From assembly GCF_024649945.1 (NCBI RefSeq), contig NZ_JANKMS010000010.1, positions 1 through 64,000 of the forward strand: 64,000 bases of DNA, written 5' to 3'. The notes under the pieces were generated by a model that had not been told where the DNA came from, ran no database searches, and saw only the letters and a program-made list of their open reading frames with translations. How positions within the stretch are numbered: the stretch's first letter is position 1; every line of letters begins with the position of its first letter. The DNA comes from Flavobacterium panacis (GTDB taxonomy: Bacteria; Bacteroidota; Bacteroidia; Flavobacteriales; Flavobacteriaceae). Of the stretch, positions 25,967 to 34,315 are shown in pieces. The position numbers were made by a program, and so were the translations under genes.

Positions 25967-27325
25967 ATGCAACTGTACAACACTTTGAGCGCAGAAGAAA
26001 GAGCCATCATGATCGATGATGCAGGTAAACAACGACTAACGTTGTCTTTCTATGCGTATGCCAAAATTCAAGATCCACAAAAATTTCGTAATGATTTATT
26101 CGTAGCCTGGAATGCCCTTGATGCATTAGGTCGAATTTATGTTGCCAGCGAAGGAATAAATGCTCAAATGAGTGTTCCTGCTGAAAATTTTGAAGCTTTT
26201 AGAGAAACCCTTGAAGCTTACGATTTCATGAAAGGCATCCGATTGAATGTTGCCGTAGAACAAGACGATCACTCCTTTTTAAAATTGACCATCAAAGTGC
26301 GTCACAAAATCGTTGCTGACGGTTTAAACGATGAAACTTTTGATGTAACTAATATCGGTGTTCACTTGAAAGCCAAAGAATTCAATGAAATCCTTGATGA
26401 TCCAAATACTATTGTAGTAGATTTTAGAAATCACTACGAAAGTGAAGTTGGACATTTTAAAGGCGCTATTACTCCAGATGTTGAGACTTTTAGAGAAAGT
26501 TTACCAATCATCAACGAACAGCTTAAAGATCATAAAGACGATAAAAATCTAGTCATGTATTGTACTGGAGGAATTCGTTGCGAAAAAGCGAGTGCATATT
26601 TCAAACACCAAGGTTTCAAAAATGTGTATCAATTAGAAGGTGGAATCATCAATTATGCGAAACAATTGAAAGAAGAAGGTTTAGAAAGTAAATTCATTGG
26701 TAAAAACTTCGTATTTGATAATCGTCTGGGCGAAAGAATTACAGATGATATTATTTCACAATGTCACCAATGTGGGAAACCTTGTGATAATCACACTAAC
26801 TGTGAAAATGATGGATGTCATTTATTATTCATTCAATGTGATGAATGTAAAGCTGCAATGGAAAACTGTTGTTCTACAGAATGTCTGGAAATCATCCACA
26901 TGCCTTTAGTTGATCAAGTTCGTTTAAGAACGGGGAAACAAGTTGGAAACAAAGTATTCAGAAAAGGAAAGTCTGAAAATTTGAAATTCAAACATTCAGG
27001 GGAATTGCCAGAAACGGCTTTAGCAACTGCACAAAAACCAGCTGATATTCGTCAGAAAATAAAAGTAAAAAAAGTACTTCTTGGAAAAGCAGAGCATTAT
27101 TATGTAAAAGCACAAGTAGCACAATTTATTATAGAAAATCACGAATTAAACGTTGGTGATAAAATCCTTATTTCGGGTCCAACAACGGGAGATCAAGAAC
27201 TGGTTTTAGATAAATTCATCGTTGATGGCGCAGAAACTCAATCTGCTAAAATTGGTGATAAAGTTACTTTTGAAGTTCCGTTTAGAATTAGATTGTCAGA
27301 TAAATTGTATAAAATTGTAAATTAG
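25967..27325 (+). CDS. trhO: tRNA uridine(34) hydroxylase TrhO with an added U32-type C-terminal domain
   Basis: TrhO uses O2 to hydroxylate U34 of certain tRNAs to 5-hydroxyuridine. From MQLYNTLSAEE the protein has 452 aa: an acylphosphatase-like N-terminal domain (about 20-120), a rhodanese domain with Cys199/Cys205 in YCTGGIRCEKAS, and a Cys-rich segment (Cys266, 269, 273, 279, 284, 291, 294, 301, 302, 306). E. coli TrhO ends near here at about 350 aa. The extra residues 366-452 align without gaps to the C-terminal domain of the neighbouring TrhP. The upstream reading to 25877 runs through repeats and is rejected. Confidence 0.93.
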   Translation: MQLYNTLSAEERAIMIDDAGKQRLTLSFYAYAKIQDPQKFRNDLFVAWNALDALGRIYVASEGINAQMSVPAENFEAFRETLEAYDFMKGIRLNVAVEQDDHSFLKLTIKVRHKIVADGLNDETFDVTNIGVHLKAKEFNEILDDPNTIVVDFRNHYESEVGHFKGAITPDVETFRESLPIINEQLKDHKDDKNLVMYCTGGIRCEKASAYFKHQGFKNVYQLEGGIINYAKQLKEEGLESKFIGKNFVFDNRLGERITDDIISQCHQCGKPCDNHTNCENDGCHLLFIQCDECKAAMENCCSTECLEIIHMPLVDQVRLRTGKQVGNKVFRKGKSENLKFKHSGELPETALATAQKPADIRQKIKVKKVLLGKAEHYYVKAQVAQFIIENHELNVGDKILISGPTTGDQELVLDKFIVDGAETQSAKIGDKVTFEVPFRIRLSDKLYKIVN

Positions 27326-27350
27326 TGGTTTTTAAAACCCTAATTTACAA
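27315..27350 (+). promoter_or_regulatory. 36-bp palindrome spanning the trhO stop and the transposase start
   Basis: TTGTAAATTA (27315-27324) is perfectly inverted in TAATTTACAA (27341-27350), and the inside (GGTTTTTAAAACC) is nearly palindromic too. It includes the trhO stop codon (27323-27325) and the A of the transposase ATG (27350). It could end trhO transcription and mask the transposase start codon. Confidence 0.8.
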
Positions 27351-27796
27351 TGTCGCATTCTTTTACTAAATTATGGATTCATGCTATTTGGGCAACCAAA
27401 AATCGTAAAGAACTAATTGATTATTCAATTGAAAAAAAATTGCATAATTATGTTCACGATGAATTAATTGAACTAGGTTGTCCAGTTAGAATCATAAATG
27501 GAATGCCTGAACATGTGCATGTTTTGTTTTTACTAAATCCCCAAAAATCTATTTCAGAGGTTATTCGTCAAGCGAAAGGAGGTTCTTCACATTGTATAAA
27601 TGGAGAAAATCTAATTCTTGAAAAATTTGCATGGCAAAAAGGTTATGCGGCTTTCGCGGTAAGTGAATCCCAGCTTGATGCTGTTTATAATTATATCAAA
27701 AATCAGAAACAGCACCACCTTAAAAAGAGTGGGCAGCAGGAATTTGATGAATTTATAAAACTGCATGGATTTGAAAATAATACCCAAAAAGATTAA
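27350..27796 (+). CDS. IS200-like / REP-associated tyrosine transposase (RAYT)
   Basis: A 148-aa Y1 transposase of the TnpA-REP type. It has the HUH metal motif EHVHV (His55, His57), the family block FAWQKGYAAFAVS and the catalytic Tyr115 in NYIKNQKQHH. No accessory TnpB gene or classical IS ends are seen. Instead, imperfect copies of a 20-bp palindrome follow at once (27831-28067), as expected for a RAYT that acts on REP elements. It starts 24 bp after trhO behind a start-codon hairpin. The length is complete, so it may be functional. Confidence 0.9.
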   Translation: MSHSFTKLWIHAIWATKNRKELIDYSIEKKLHNYVHDELIELGCPVRIINGMPEHVHVLFLLNPQKSISEVIRQAKGGSSHCINGENLILEKFAWQKGYAAFAVSESQLDAVYNYIKNQKQHHLKKSGQQEFDEFIKLHGFENNTQKD

Positions 27797-27830
27797 ACGC
27801 AAAAAATAACACAATCTATAAAAAACATAG

Positions 27831-28067
27831 CCCACGGTTTCAACCGTGGGTGCACAATGCAAATCCTCAACGTTACGTAACAATATTTTTCCCACGGTTG
27901 AAACCGTGGGCTATATTTATAAAGATTGTGCAGTGATTGTGGGAATTGTAGACAACGCGCATCCTCAATATAACGCAACAATACGTTTCCCACGGTTGAA
28001 ACCGTGGGCTATATTTGATGAAGATTGCGCAACGATTTTAGGCATTGCCCACGGTTTTAACCGTGGG
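27831..28067. repeat. REP/BIME-like palindrome array beside the RAYT
   Basis: Four 20-bp palindromes lie at 27831-27850, 27891-27910, 27989-28008 and 28048-28067, with the form CCCACGGTT-NN-AACCGTGGG; the central dinucleotide is TC, GA, GA and TT. Spacers are related: CTATATTT-ATAAAGATTGTGC-like text follows the second and third, and its mirror precedes the first. ATCCTCAACG-like text recurs at about 27863, 27960 and 28080. A degraded further copy lies near 28090-28110. The rest up to 28244 is a short AT-rich leader of trhP. Confidence 0.92.
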
Positions 28068-28244
28068 TACACAATGTGAATCCTCAACGTTTAAACAGTA
28101 AGCTATATTTAATGAATGATCCTGCGATAATTTTTAAATATAGACTATGATATAAATCATAGAAATCTAATCCATACCACATTATTTTTGTCAATTGTTA
28201 GGTGGCTAAATTCGAAAACATGCCATCAGAATAATAAATCAAAA

Positions 28245-29486
28245 ATGACAATTAACAATACAATCGAACTCATGGCTCCTGCTGGGAACTTTGAGTCGCT
28301 TCAAGCTGCCTTAGATAATGGCTGTGATTCTGTATATTTTGGTGTTGAACAACTCAACATGCGTGCAAGATCTACAGTGAATTTTACAATCGAAGATCTA
28401 AAAGAAATTGCCAATCGCTGTGAAGCCAAAAACGTTCGAAGCTATCTTACTTTAAACACCATTATTTACGATCACGATTTATCGGTTGTGAAAACATTAT
28501 TGAATAAAGCCAAAGAAGCCAATATTACTGCAGTAATTGCATCAGATCAAGCTGTAATTGCCATGGCAAGATTGATTGGAATAGAAGTTCATATTTCGAC
28601 TCAACTGAATGTGACCAATATCGAAACCATTAAATTCTACAGCTTATTTGCTGATACGATGGTTTTGAGTCGTGAATTGAGTTTGCGTCAGGTAAAGAAA
28701 ATCACAGAGCAGATTGAAAAAGAACAAATCAAAGGACCGAACGGAAATTTAGTAGAAATCGAAATTTTCGGTCATGGTGCTTTGTGTATGGCGGTTTCGG
28801 GAAAATGTTATTTGAGTTTACATTCGCATAATTCATCTGCAAATCGTGGCGCTTGCAAACAAAACTGCCGAAAAAAATATACTGTTATCGATCAAGAAAC
28901 AGGTTTCGAAATCGAATTGGATAACGAATATATGATGTCACCAAAGGATTTATGTACAATCGATTTCTTAGATCAGGTAATAGATTCTGGAATTCAGGTT
29001 TTAAAAATCGAAGGACGCGGCCGTGCGCCTGAATACGTGGCAACTGTTATTAAAACTTACCGTGAAGCAATTGACGCCTATTACGAAGGTACTTTCTCAA
29101 AAGAGAAAACCGCAGTTTGGATGGAAGCTTTAAATACGGTTTACAATCGTGGTTTCTGGTCTGGATATTATTTGGGTCAGGAACTAGGAGAGTGGAGCGA
29201 TATTCCAGGTTCTGCAGCAACTCAAAAGAAGGTTTATGTTGGAAAAGGAACTCATTATTTTCCAAAAGCCGAAGTTGGACAATTCAAGATTGAAGCTTAC
29301 GATATCAAAATTGGTGATAAAATTTTGGTAACTGGACCAAGTACAGGAGCTCAGGAAATGATTATAGACGAAATGTTTGTGAATGATCTTACGGTAGAAA
29401 AAGCAACAAAAGGAGACGATTGTACTTTCAAACTTCCGTTTAGAATCAGAATGTCGGACAAATTATATAAAATTGTTGAAGCGTAA
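28245..29486 (+). CDS. trhP: U32-family tRNA hydroxylation enzyme, TrhP type
   Basis: TrhP (YegQ-type, 'peptidase U32') makes 5-hydroxyuridine 34 in tRNA by a prephenate-dependent route. From MTINNTIELMAPAGNFESL the protein has 413 aa. The U32 signature EIFGHGALCMAVSGKCYLS is present, and Cys181, Cys188, Cys204 and Cys208 are placed to hold an Fe-S cluster. Residues 326-413 form the U32 C-terminal domain. The longer reading from a TTG at 28188 is rejected. The downstream ferredoxin overlaps by one base. It is interesting that both hydroxylation routes are encoded side by side. Confidence 0.9.
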   Translation: MTINNTIELMAPAGNFESLQAALDNGCDSVYFGVEQLNMRARSTVNFTIEDLKEIANRCEAKNVRSYLTLNTIIYDHDLSVVKTLLNKAKEANITAVIASDQAVIAMARLIGIEVHISTQLNVTNIETIKFYSLFADTMVLSRELSLRQVKKITEQIEKEQIKGPNGNLVEIEIFGHGALCMAVSGKCYLSLHSHNSSANRGACKQNCRKKYTVIDQETGFEIELDNEYMMSPKDLCTIDFLDQVIDSGIQVLKIEGRGRAPEYVATVIKTYREAIDAYYEGTFSKEKTAVWMEALNTVYNRGFWSGYYLGQELGEWSDIPGSAATQKKVYVGKGTHYFPKAEVGQFKIEAYDIKIGDKILVTGPSTGAQEMIIDEMFVNDLTVEKATKGDDCTFKLPFRIRMSDKLYKIVEA

Positions 29487-29716
29487 TGGTCATTGTTACT
29501 TTACAAAGAGACAAATGCATTGGTTGTAATTACTGTGTTGAAATGGATCCGGTTCATTTTCAAATGTCCAAAAAAGACGGAAAATCGGTATTACTTCATT
29601 CACAGAATGCAAAAGGATTTTTTACTTTAAAATCTCCCAATCATACCATTGTTGAAAGTTGCGAATTGGCAGCAAAAGCTTGTCCAGTTAAGATTATTAC
29701 GGTTAAAGAAACTTAG
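29486..29716 (+). CDS. Small 4Fe-4S ferredoxin
   Basis: A 76-aa ferredoxin with Cys11, Cys14 and Cys17 in CIGCNYC, and Cys66 before a proline (AKACPVKI) as the fourth ligand; Cys59 is an extra cysteine. Its start overlaps the trhP stop (TAATG), so the two are translated together and it is probably the electron donor or Fe-S partner of TrhP. A terminator follows 18 bp after the stop. Confidence 0.9.
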   Translation: MVIVTLQRDKCIGCNYCVEMDPVHFQMSKKDGKSVLLHSQNAKGFFTLKSPNHTIVESCELAAKACPVKIITVKET

Positions 29717-29734
29717 AAATATATAAAATAGAAG

Positions 29735-29761
29735 CAGCTGCAAACTGCAGCTGTTTTTTTA
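29735..29761 (+). terminator. Terminator of the trhP-ferredoxin operon
   Basis: CAGCTGCA (29735-29742) pairs with TGCAGCTG (29746-29753) around a 3-base loop, followed by eight T. It closes the rightward operon ahead of the convergent leftward genes. Confidence 0.9.
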
Positions 29762-29771
29762 TTAAAGAAAA

Positions 29772-30818
29772 CTATTCCTTTAAAATATTTAGGAATTTGG
29801 AGTTTGTCAATTTAGCTAAACTTCCTTGTTTAGCAGTACCTTGCCAATCCGATAATTTTCCATTTACGTAAATCCTGATTCCAAATGCATTTGTAGTTTC
29901 GTAGATGATGTATTTTATGCTTCCACTATTAAATTCTAATTCAGAAGTGGAATTCTGTTTTCGGAATTTAAATGTTGCTTTAGATGCTTTTTCTGGGCTC
30001 GAAGGATGAGCAAAAGAAATAAACTTGTATTGGTCATTTTGCTGAAAAGCATAATAAAGTACATTATTTACTTTAAAAAGTATGATACGTCCTTTGCCAT
30101 TTTTTGTGTCAAAGGCAAGCAGTTTATCTTCCTCTAAACCTTCTTCATATAGAGAAAGGGAGGTAAAAGGAACCCATTTGTTGTTTTCTAATTTTTTGCC
30201 CGTTATTTGCGAAAATGGAGATGCACCAAATCCATCTTCTTCAAAGTAACATTCTTCTTTTGCTTTGATGCCTGAAACACTATACTGTGAACATCCGTGA
30301 AGTGCGGCTCCACCAAGGCTCCAGGTTATAAGTCGTTTGTTTTTTGTGTCAATGTCAAATGATCCTCCTCGCATACAGTTTGCGCTGTTATATACATCGC
30401 TTATACTTGGACTTTCAACAAAAGAAGTTGGCAAATTAATAAAAACATGAGCGGTTGCTTGTGGTGTATAACAACCTTCATCATATGCCTCTGTTTCATA
30501 AATACAAATATCTTGTCTACCATCAAAATTAGCATCACCCAAAATATGAATATGACTTTCTGAAATATTTTTGAATGCAGTGATTTTGGCGGTTTTTAAT
30601 ATTGTTGGTTTAGAAAGTTCTTTCAAGCCAAACTCGAGTACCATTTTCTTGCTTTCGTTTTCAGTCAACTTGTAATATTGTTTTATTTTAGTGCCTGTAG
30701 TTTGTGTCACAAAAAGCAACGTATAACCTTTCATAAAATCATTAACGAGATAGGCTTTTTGAGCATTTGCAAAAGCGATTGAAGCAAATAGAAAAAAAGA
30801 AATAAGTTTTAATTTCAT
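29772..30818 (-). CDS. Hypothetical secreted protein with one FG-GAP/XAC2610-like motif
   Basis: A 348-aa exported protein (signal peptide MKLKLISFFLFASIAFANAQ). A GDANFDGRQDICIYE segment (94-108) resembles the calcium-loop strand motif of FG-GAP repeats and of XAC2610-like proteins. Many aromatic beta-like strands follow, and a YIIYETTNAFGIRIYVNG-like block lies near the C-terminus. No catalytic motif is seen. It is the last of a leftward lipoprotein run and is convergent with the ferredoxin. Immunity- or inhibitor-like roles have been seen for XAC2610 relatives, but this one is untested. Confidence 0.72.
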   Translation of the reverse strand: MKLKLISFFLFASIAFANAQKAYLVNDFMKGYTLLFVTQTTGTKIKQYYKLTENESKKMVLEFGLKELSKPTILKTAKITAFKNISESHIHILGDANFDGRQDICIYETEAYDEGCYTPQATAHVFINLPTSFVESPSISDVYNSANCMRGGSFDIDTKNKRLITWSLGGAALHGCSQYSVSGIKAKEECYFEEDGFGASPFSQITGKKLENNKWVPFTSLSLYEEGLEEDKLLAFDTKNGKGRIILFKVNNVLYYAFQQNDQYKFISFAHPSSPEKASKATFKFRKQNSTSELEFNSGSIKYIIYETTNAFGIRIYVNGKLSDWQGTAKQGSLAKLTNSKFLNILKE

Positions 30819-30828
30819 GATAATAGAA

Positions 30829-32031
30829 TTACTGATTTCCTAAAGAGGTTGGTTCTGATGATTTTTTGTATGTTAAAGTCTTTTTGTTATCCCATGAAAT
30901 AACAAGCACATCATCTTTCGGTTTTTTCATTATTCCGATGTGTGTTTTTTCTGGAGTATAGACTAAAATAGTGTCGTTTTTATATTCGCAATCGTATACA
31001 TCGCCTGTTTTGTCATTGCTGAAATATTTCGAATTGAATTCTATTTTATTGAAAGTTCCAGTGTTTTTAGATTCCCATTTTCCATAATAATAAGATACGA
31101 TGAAAGGTTTTTTTGCTTCTCCAAAAGTTAGATATAAGGTGTTTTCGCAAAAAAACTCATTTTGTACAACAGATGAATTTTGGTTTATTTTTTCGAAAAA
31201 GGTCTTTTTATTGTACGTTTTAATGATCTTTTGTTTTGAATCAAGCACTGAAATTTTGAAGTTTTCTGGAAAACCGACTAAGTTTTCATGATACGACTTA
31301 GGCAGTTGAACAGTTGCTGATTTTTGAATATCCAAAACTACTGGTTCTGAAATAGTGTTTGTATTCATGATATTCCATTGTTCGTTTACTGCTTTTGCAA
31401 TGTCTATCGAATCAGATTTTTTGAAAACAAAGGTTTTGTTATTAGCATAAATCTCTTTAAATGTTTTTATAGTTTCTGAAATTTGAAGCTTTTTATAAGT
31501 GTCTATTTCTTTTTCAGAATATTTAAAATCAATCAGTACCACTAACTTTTGGTCTGTTTGATTGTCTAAAACAAGATTTAAGTTTTCATTATAATCTTGA
31601 AGTTCCCGTTTTTGCGTCGTTGCAATAAAAGAGAAACAGGAAAGCAATACAATCAACGATAGAAAAACAGGAGAAAGTTTTAAAACAGAAGCCTCTTTTT
31701 GAAGTGACCGATAGGAAATAAAAATACTTATAAGCGCAATGTTATCTGAAAAATCGACCACTCTGCAGGTTTGGGTAAATGCAACAAATGCATCTGAGAG
31801 ATGACTTTTCCAAAACACAAAAAATAGGAGTGTACCCAAATGGATTTCTTTAATTCTCTTCGGGAAAAGAACGCTCCAAAAGAAAGGAAAGGCAAATAAA
31901 CCAGCAAAATCGGATAGTTTTCCTGTAATGAAATTATGGAAAATGCTTTTAAAGAACCAATCGTTAAGAATTAGAATCATCAAAGAGCAAATAAAAACGG
32001 GTTGTCCGAGTCGGTTTAAGTTTCTAGTCAT
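30829..32031 (-). CDS. Hypothetical membrane-anchored protein
   Basis: A 400-aa protein. The N-terminal third has hydrophobic segments at about 11-25, 44-56, 64-74, 93-106 and 121-138, and a conserved-looking FHNFITGKLSDFAGLFAFPF motif between the first two. The remaining ~260 residues are polar and beta-rich, probably outside the membrane. I do not recognise its function. The stop lies 10 bp upstream of the next gene's start, so the two are probably co-transcribed. Confidence 0.75.
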   Translation of the reverse strand: MTRNLNRLGQPVFICSLMILILNDWFFKSIFHNFITGKLSDFAGLFAFPFFWSVLFPKRIKEIHLGTLLFFVFWKSHLSDAFVAFTQTCRVVDFSDNIALISIFISYRSLQKEASVLKLSPVFLSLIVLLSCFSFIATTQKRELQDYNENLNLVLDNQTDQKLVVLIDFKYSEKEIDTYKKLQISETIKTFKEIYANNKTFVFKKSDSIDIAKAVNEQWNIMNTNTISEPVVLDIQKSATVQLPKSYHENLVGFPENFKISVLDSKQKIIKTYNKKTFFEKINQNSSVVQNEFFCENTLYLTFGEAKKPFIVSYYYGKWESKNTGTFNKIEFNSKYFSNDKTGDVYDCEYKNDTILVYTPEKTHIGIMKKPKDDVLVISWDNKKTLTYKKSSEPTSLGNQ

Positions 32032-32090
32032 ATGATTCTAATACTTTTGGTTAAATGAAATTTCTTTCGTTACTATTCAATTTTAATGTC

Positions 32091-32585
32091 TTATTTACAG
32101 ATTTTGTCAAATTTTAAAAGTAAATCTTTATTAAAATCAATTGGGATCAAACTGTCGTTTGCAGTATTATACTCAAAAAGTTGTTTTTTAGCAGGATCAA
32201 ATGTGTAACGTGAAATTGTTGGCATTCGATCAGGATAAGTTTCGTGAAGATTTAAATCATAAGTTTCAGAATAACTCCAAGCTTTGTCAATTTTAGGATT
32301 CGGACTTCCTTCAACAGTAATTCCGAATGAAGTGCCGCCATTTTTTACAACAGCTTCGTACAAACCTTTTGTTCCTTCAACATACGAAGGAGCAGTGGTG
32401 AGAATTTCTAAAACAACATCAACACAAGTTATCGAATCAACTGTTTTTTCTGTCGCCTCAGATTTTGCGCTGTCTTTTACAACAACCTTTTTAGTGATTA
32501 CAGGTTCTGTGGCTTTTGTCTTTTCGTTTTTTTGACAAGAAAAGAGAATGATAATCAGGGCTAGAAAAAGTATTTTGCTTTTCAT
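32091..32585 (-). CDS. Hypothetical lipoprotein
   Basis: A 164-aa lipoprotein. From MKSKILFLALIIILFSC the lipobox Cys is residue 17, followed by a Lys/Glu/Thr-rich linker and a small globular domain. A longer reading to 32630 would overlap the upstream gene and place 15 residues before the signal peptide, so the ATG at 32585 is preferred. No domain is recognised. It lies in a run of small lipoproteins. Confidence 0.75.
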   Translation of the reverse strand: MKSKILFLALIIILFSCQKNEKTKATEPVITKKVVVKDSAKSEATEKTVDSITCVDVVLEILTTAPSYVEGTKGLYEAVVKNGGTSFGITVEGSPNPKIDKAWSYSETYDLNLHETYPDRMPTISRYTFDPAKKQLFEYNTANDSLIPIDFNKDLLLKFDKICK

Positions 32586-32601
32586 TTTTTTAAGGTAATA
32601 A

Positions 32602-33354
32602 TTAATCGTTTGAAACTTCAAGTTCATCAAAATCCTTGATTTCAGATAATTTAATCAATTTTGTTCTTTTGATTTTAGATTCTGTTTTCTCAAAAATTTC
32701 CTCACCATCATAAGTGTTTTCATTAACATTTTGGTTGACAATTTTTTTTCGGGTTAAAAAATTGATACTGGTTTCTGTAAGCGTAATAGGCCCGCGATTA
32801 CTGTTCTCATCATAGCCAATCAATTCTAAATCATTGTTTTGATATCTAAATGTATATTGCCAGTAGCCATACCTGCCATGACGATAATTAATATATAATT
32901 TACCTTTTTCTATTCCAAAATCAAGTTCAGGAGCGTAGTAAACACCACCATCTTCATTTTCAGAAGAAAAGCAATTGTAATTTTTCACCAGCATTTCGTA
33001 ATTTCCATTTTTATTGAAGAGTACTAAAATTCCTCTTCGATTTCGATCTAATTCACCTCGCGATTCGTCTTTAACAAATTTGCTTTTATCAGTTCCTTTA
33101 ATGATTAGTACACAATCTTCTAGCCCATCTTTATCTAAATCGCCATAAATGGTATCGAAAGCAACATAATTTTTTGGAATAAAATCGGTCGGATTCTTTT
33201 TGGTTTCGACTGTAGTTTCTTCAACTTCTGGGATTTCTTTTAGATCTACAACTTCTGTTTTCGGTGTTTCTGAGTTGTTTTTAGAATCCTTCTTGCAGCT
33301 TATGGATAAAGAAAGGATTAAAATTAGGATTGGCAGAAAATAATATTTGTTCAT
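32602..33354 (-). CDS. Hypothetical lipoprotein with a DxDxDG-type motif
   Basis: A 250-aa lipoprotein (MNKYYFLPILILILSLSISC, lipid Cys20) with a Glu/Thr-rich linker. The mature domain starts with FDTIYGDLDKDGLEDCVLII (67-86), an acidic loop of the FG-GAP or EF-hand type, followed by beta-rich sequence with many aromatic residues. The motif is shared with the two neighbours at 29772 and 33382. Its role is unknown; surface or periplasmic location is expected. Confidence 0.78.
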   Translation of the reverse strand: MNKYYFLPILILILSLSISCKKDSKNNSETPKTEVVDLKEIPEVEETTVETKKNPTDFIPKNYVAFDTIYGDLDKDGLEDCVLIIKGTDKSKFVKDESRGELDRNRRGILVLFNKNGNYEMLVKNYNCFSSENEDGGVYYAPELDFGIEKGKLYINYRHGRYGYWQYTFRYQNNDLELIGYDENSNRGPITLTETSINFLTRKKIVNQNVNENTYDGEEIFEKTESKIKRTKLIKLSEIKDFDELEVSND

Positions 33355-33381
33355 ATTGATTTACTTGAATATTTTAACAGA

Positions 33382-34149
33382 TTATTGGTTCTTAATTTTA
33401 GATTTTAATTTCCATTTTCCATTCTTTCCAATGTATTCATAATCAAACACATTTTTCCCAGTTCGGTCTTGATAATGTTTTTTTAATGGAATAATAGTCA
33501 GATCATTATTTAATTTATAATTGCCTTCTTCCGAAGTTCCAAAAGCGCTTCCATAGCGTTCTGTGTTTATTGTTCGGGTCTTTTTGTCAAATTCTGGTTT
33601 ATCCCAAATAGCTGTATCATCAGCTGTATTGTATAACTTTACCAGTTTTTGCTGAGTTTGGTCATTTAGGTATACAACTGTCCATTCATTTCCGTTAATA
33701 TTCGAAAATACCCAACATACCAGATCTTCATCTCCATCATGATCAAAATCAAGAATTTTAAAGTTCGAAACAAGCTCATTTCCATCAAAATGCCAATAAA
33801 TGGGCTGATAGTTTATCTTTTCTACAAACTGAAATGTGTTGTTTTTAAATTGATAAAGAGAAACTATCGAGTCATTTTCTAAATGAAAAGAATATTTCAG
33901 CGGAATTTTTCCCTTCAATTCAAATTCGCCGATAGGTTTTTCTTTAGCAAAATCAATTTCGTCTATGTCCTGAGCATTTGGAGGAAAATTGACTTCAAAA
34001 ACAACTCTGTATACAGAATCAGTTTCTGTTTGTACTGACTCTATGCTATCTTTTGCGATAGCCTTTTTAATAAAAGCAGTTGTAGAATCTTTTTTATGAC
34101 AAGAAAACAGAAGAATAAGAAGAGGTAAAAAGTATATTTTATTTTTCAT
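33382..34149 (-). CDS. Hypothetical lipoprotein with a DxDxDG-type motif
   Basis: A 255-aa lipoprotein (MKNKIYFLPLLILLFSC, lipid Cys17). The mature part has LDFDHDGDEDLVCWVF (133-148), again an acidic calcium-loop-like strand motif as in the two related neighbours. The 27-bp gap to the next gene suggests one transcript. No enzymatic motif is seen. Confidence 0.78.
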   Translation of the reverse strand: MKNKIYFLPLLILLFSCHKKDSTTAFIKKAIAKDSIESVQTETDSVYRVVFEVNFPPNAQDIDEIDFAKEKPIGEFELKGKIPLKYSFHLENDSIVSLYQFKNNTFQFVEKINYQPIYWHFDGNELVSNFKILDFDHDGDEDLVCWVFSNINGNEWTVVYLNDQTQQKLVKLYNTADDTAIWDKPEFDKKTRTINTERYGSAFGTSEEGNYKLNNDLTIIPLKKHYQDRTGKNVFDYEYIGKNGKWKLKSKIKNQ

Positions 34150-34253
34150 TCTTTATTTATAATCACAGTTGTTTTCATTTTCTTCAAAAATAGCATTAAA
34201 AGTGAATATTGTGAGAAGTTTCTCTGTTTATTGTGTTTTTAATCTCAAAATAA

Positions 34254-34290
34254 AAAGAGGTGAATTCTTTTAAAAAGAATCACCTCTTTC
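34254..34290 (-). terminator. Terminator after the 286-aa unknown gene
   Basis: AAAGAGGTGA (34254-34263) pairs with TCACCTCTTT (34281-34290 region), extended by TTCTTTT / AAAAAGAA with one bulge. On the minus strand the stem is followed by a TTTTTATTTT tract, so it ends the leftward gene at 34316. Confidence 0.82.
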
Positions 34291-34315
34291 CACCGAATCA
34301 ATAAAGATTACTAAG

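Noticed and set aside
27831..28067. Palindrome array as transcription terminators
   Set aside because: The palindromes lack T-runs, occur in several copies with shared spacers and lie next to a RAYT. A REP-type array explains them better.
28188..28244. Longer N-terminus of TrhP
   Set aside because: It starts with TTG in the leader, overlapping a TATTTTTG box, and adds 19 residues outside the U32 family. ATG 28245 is used.
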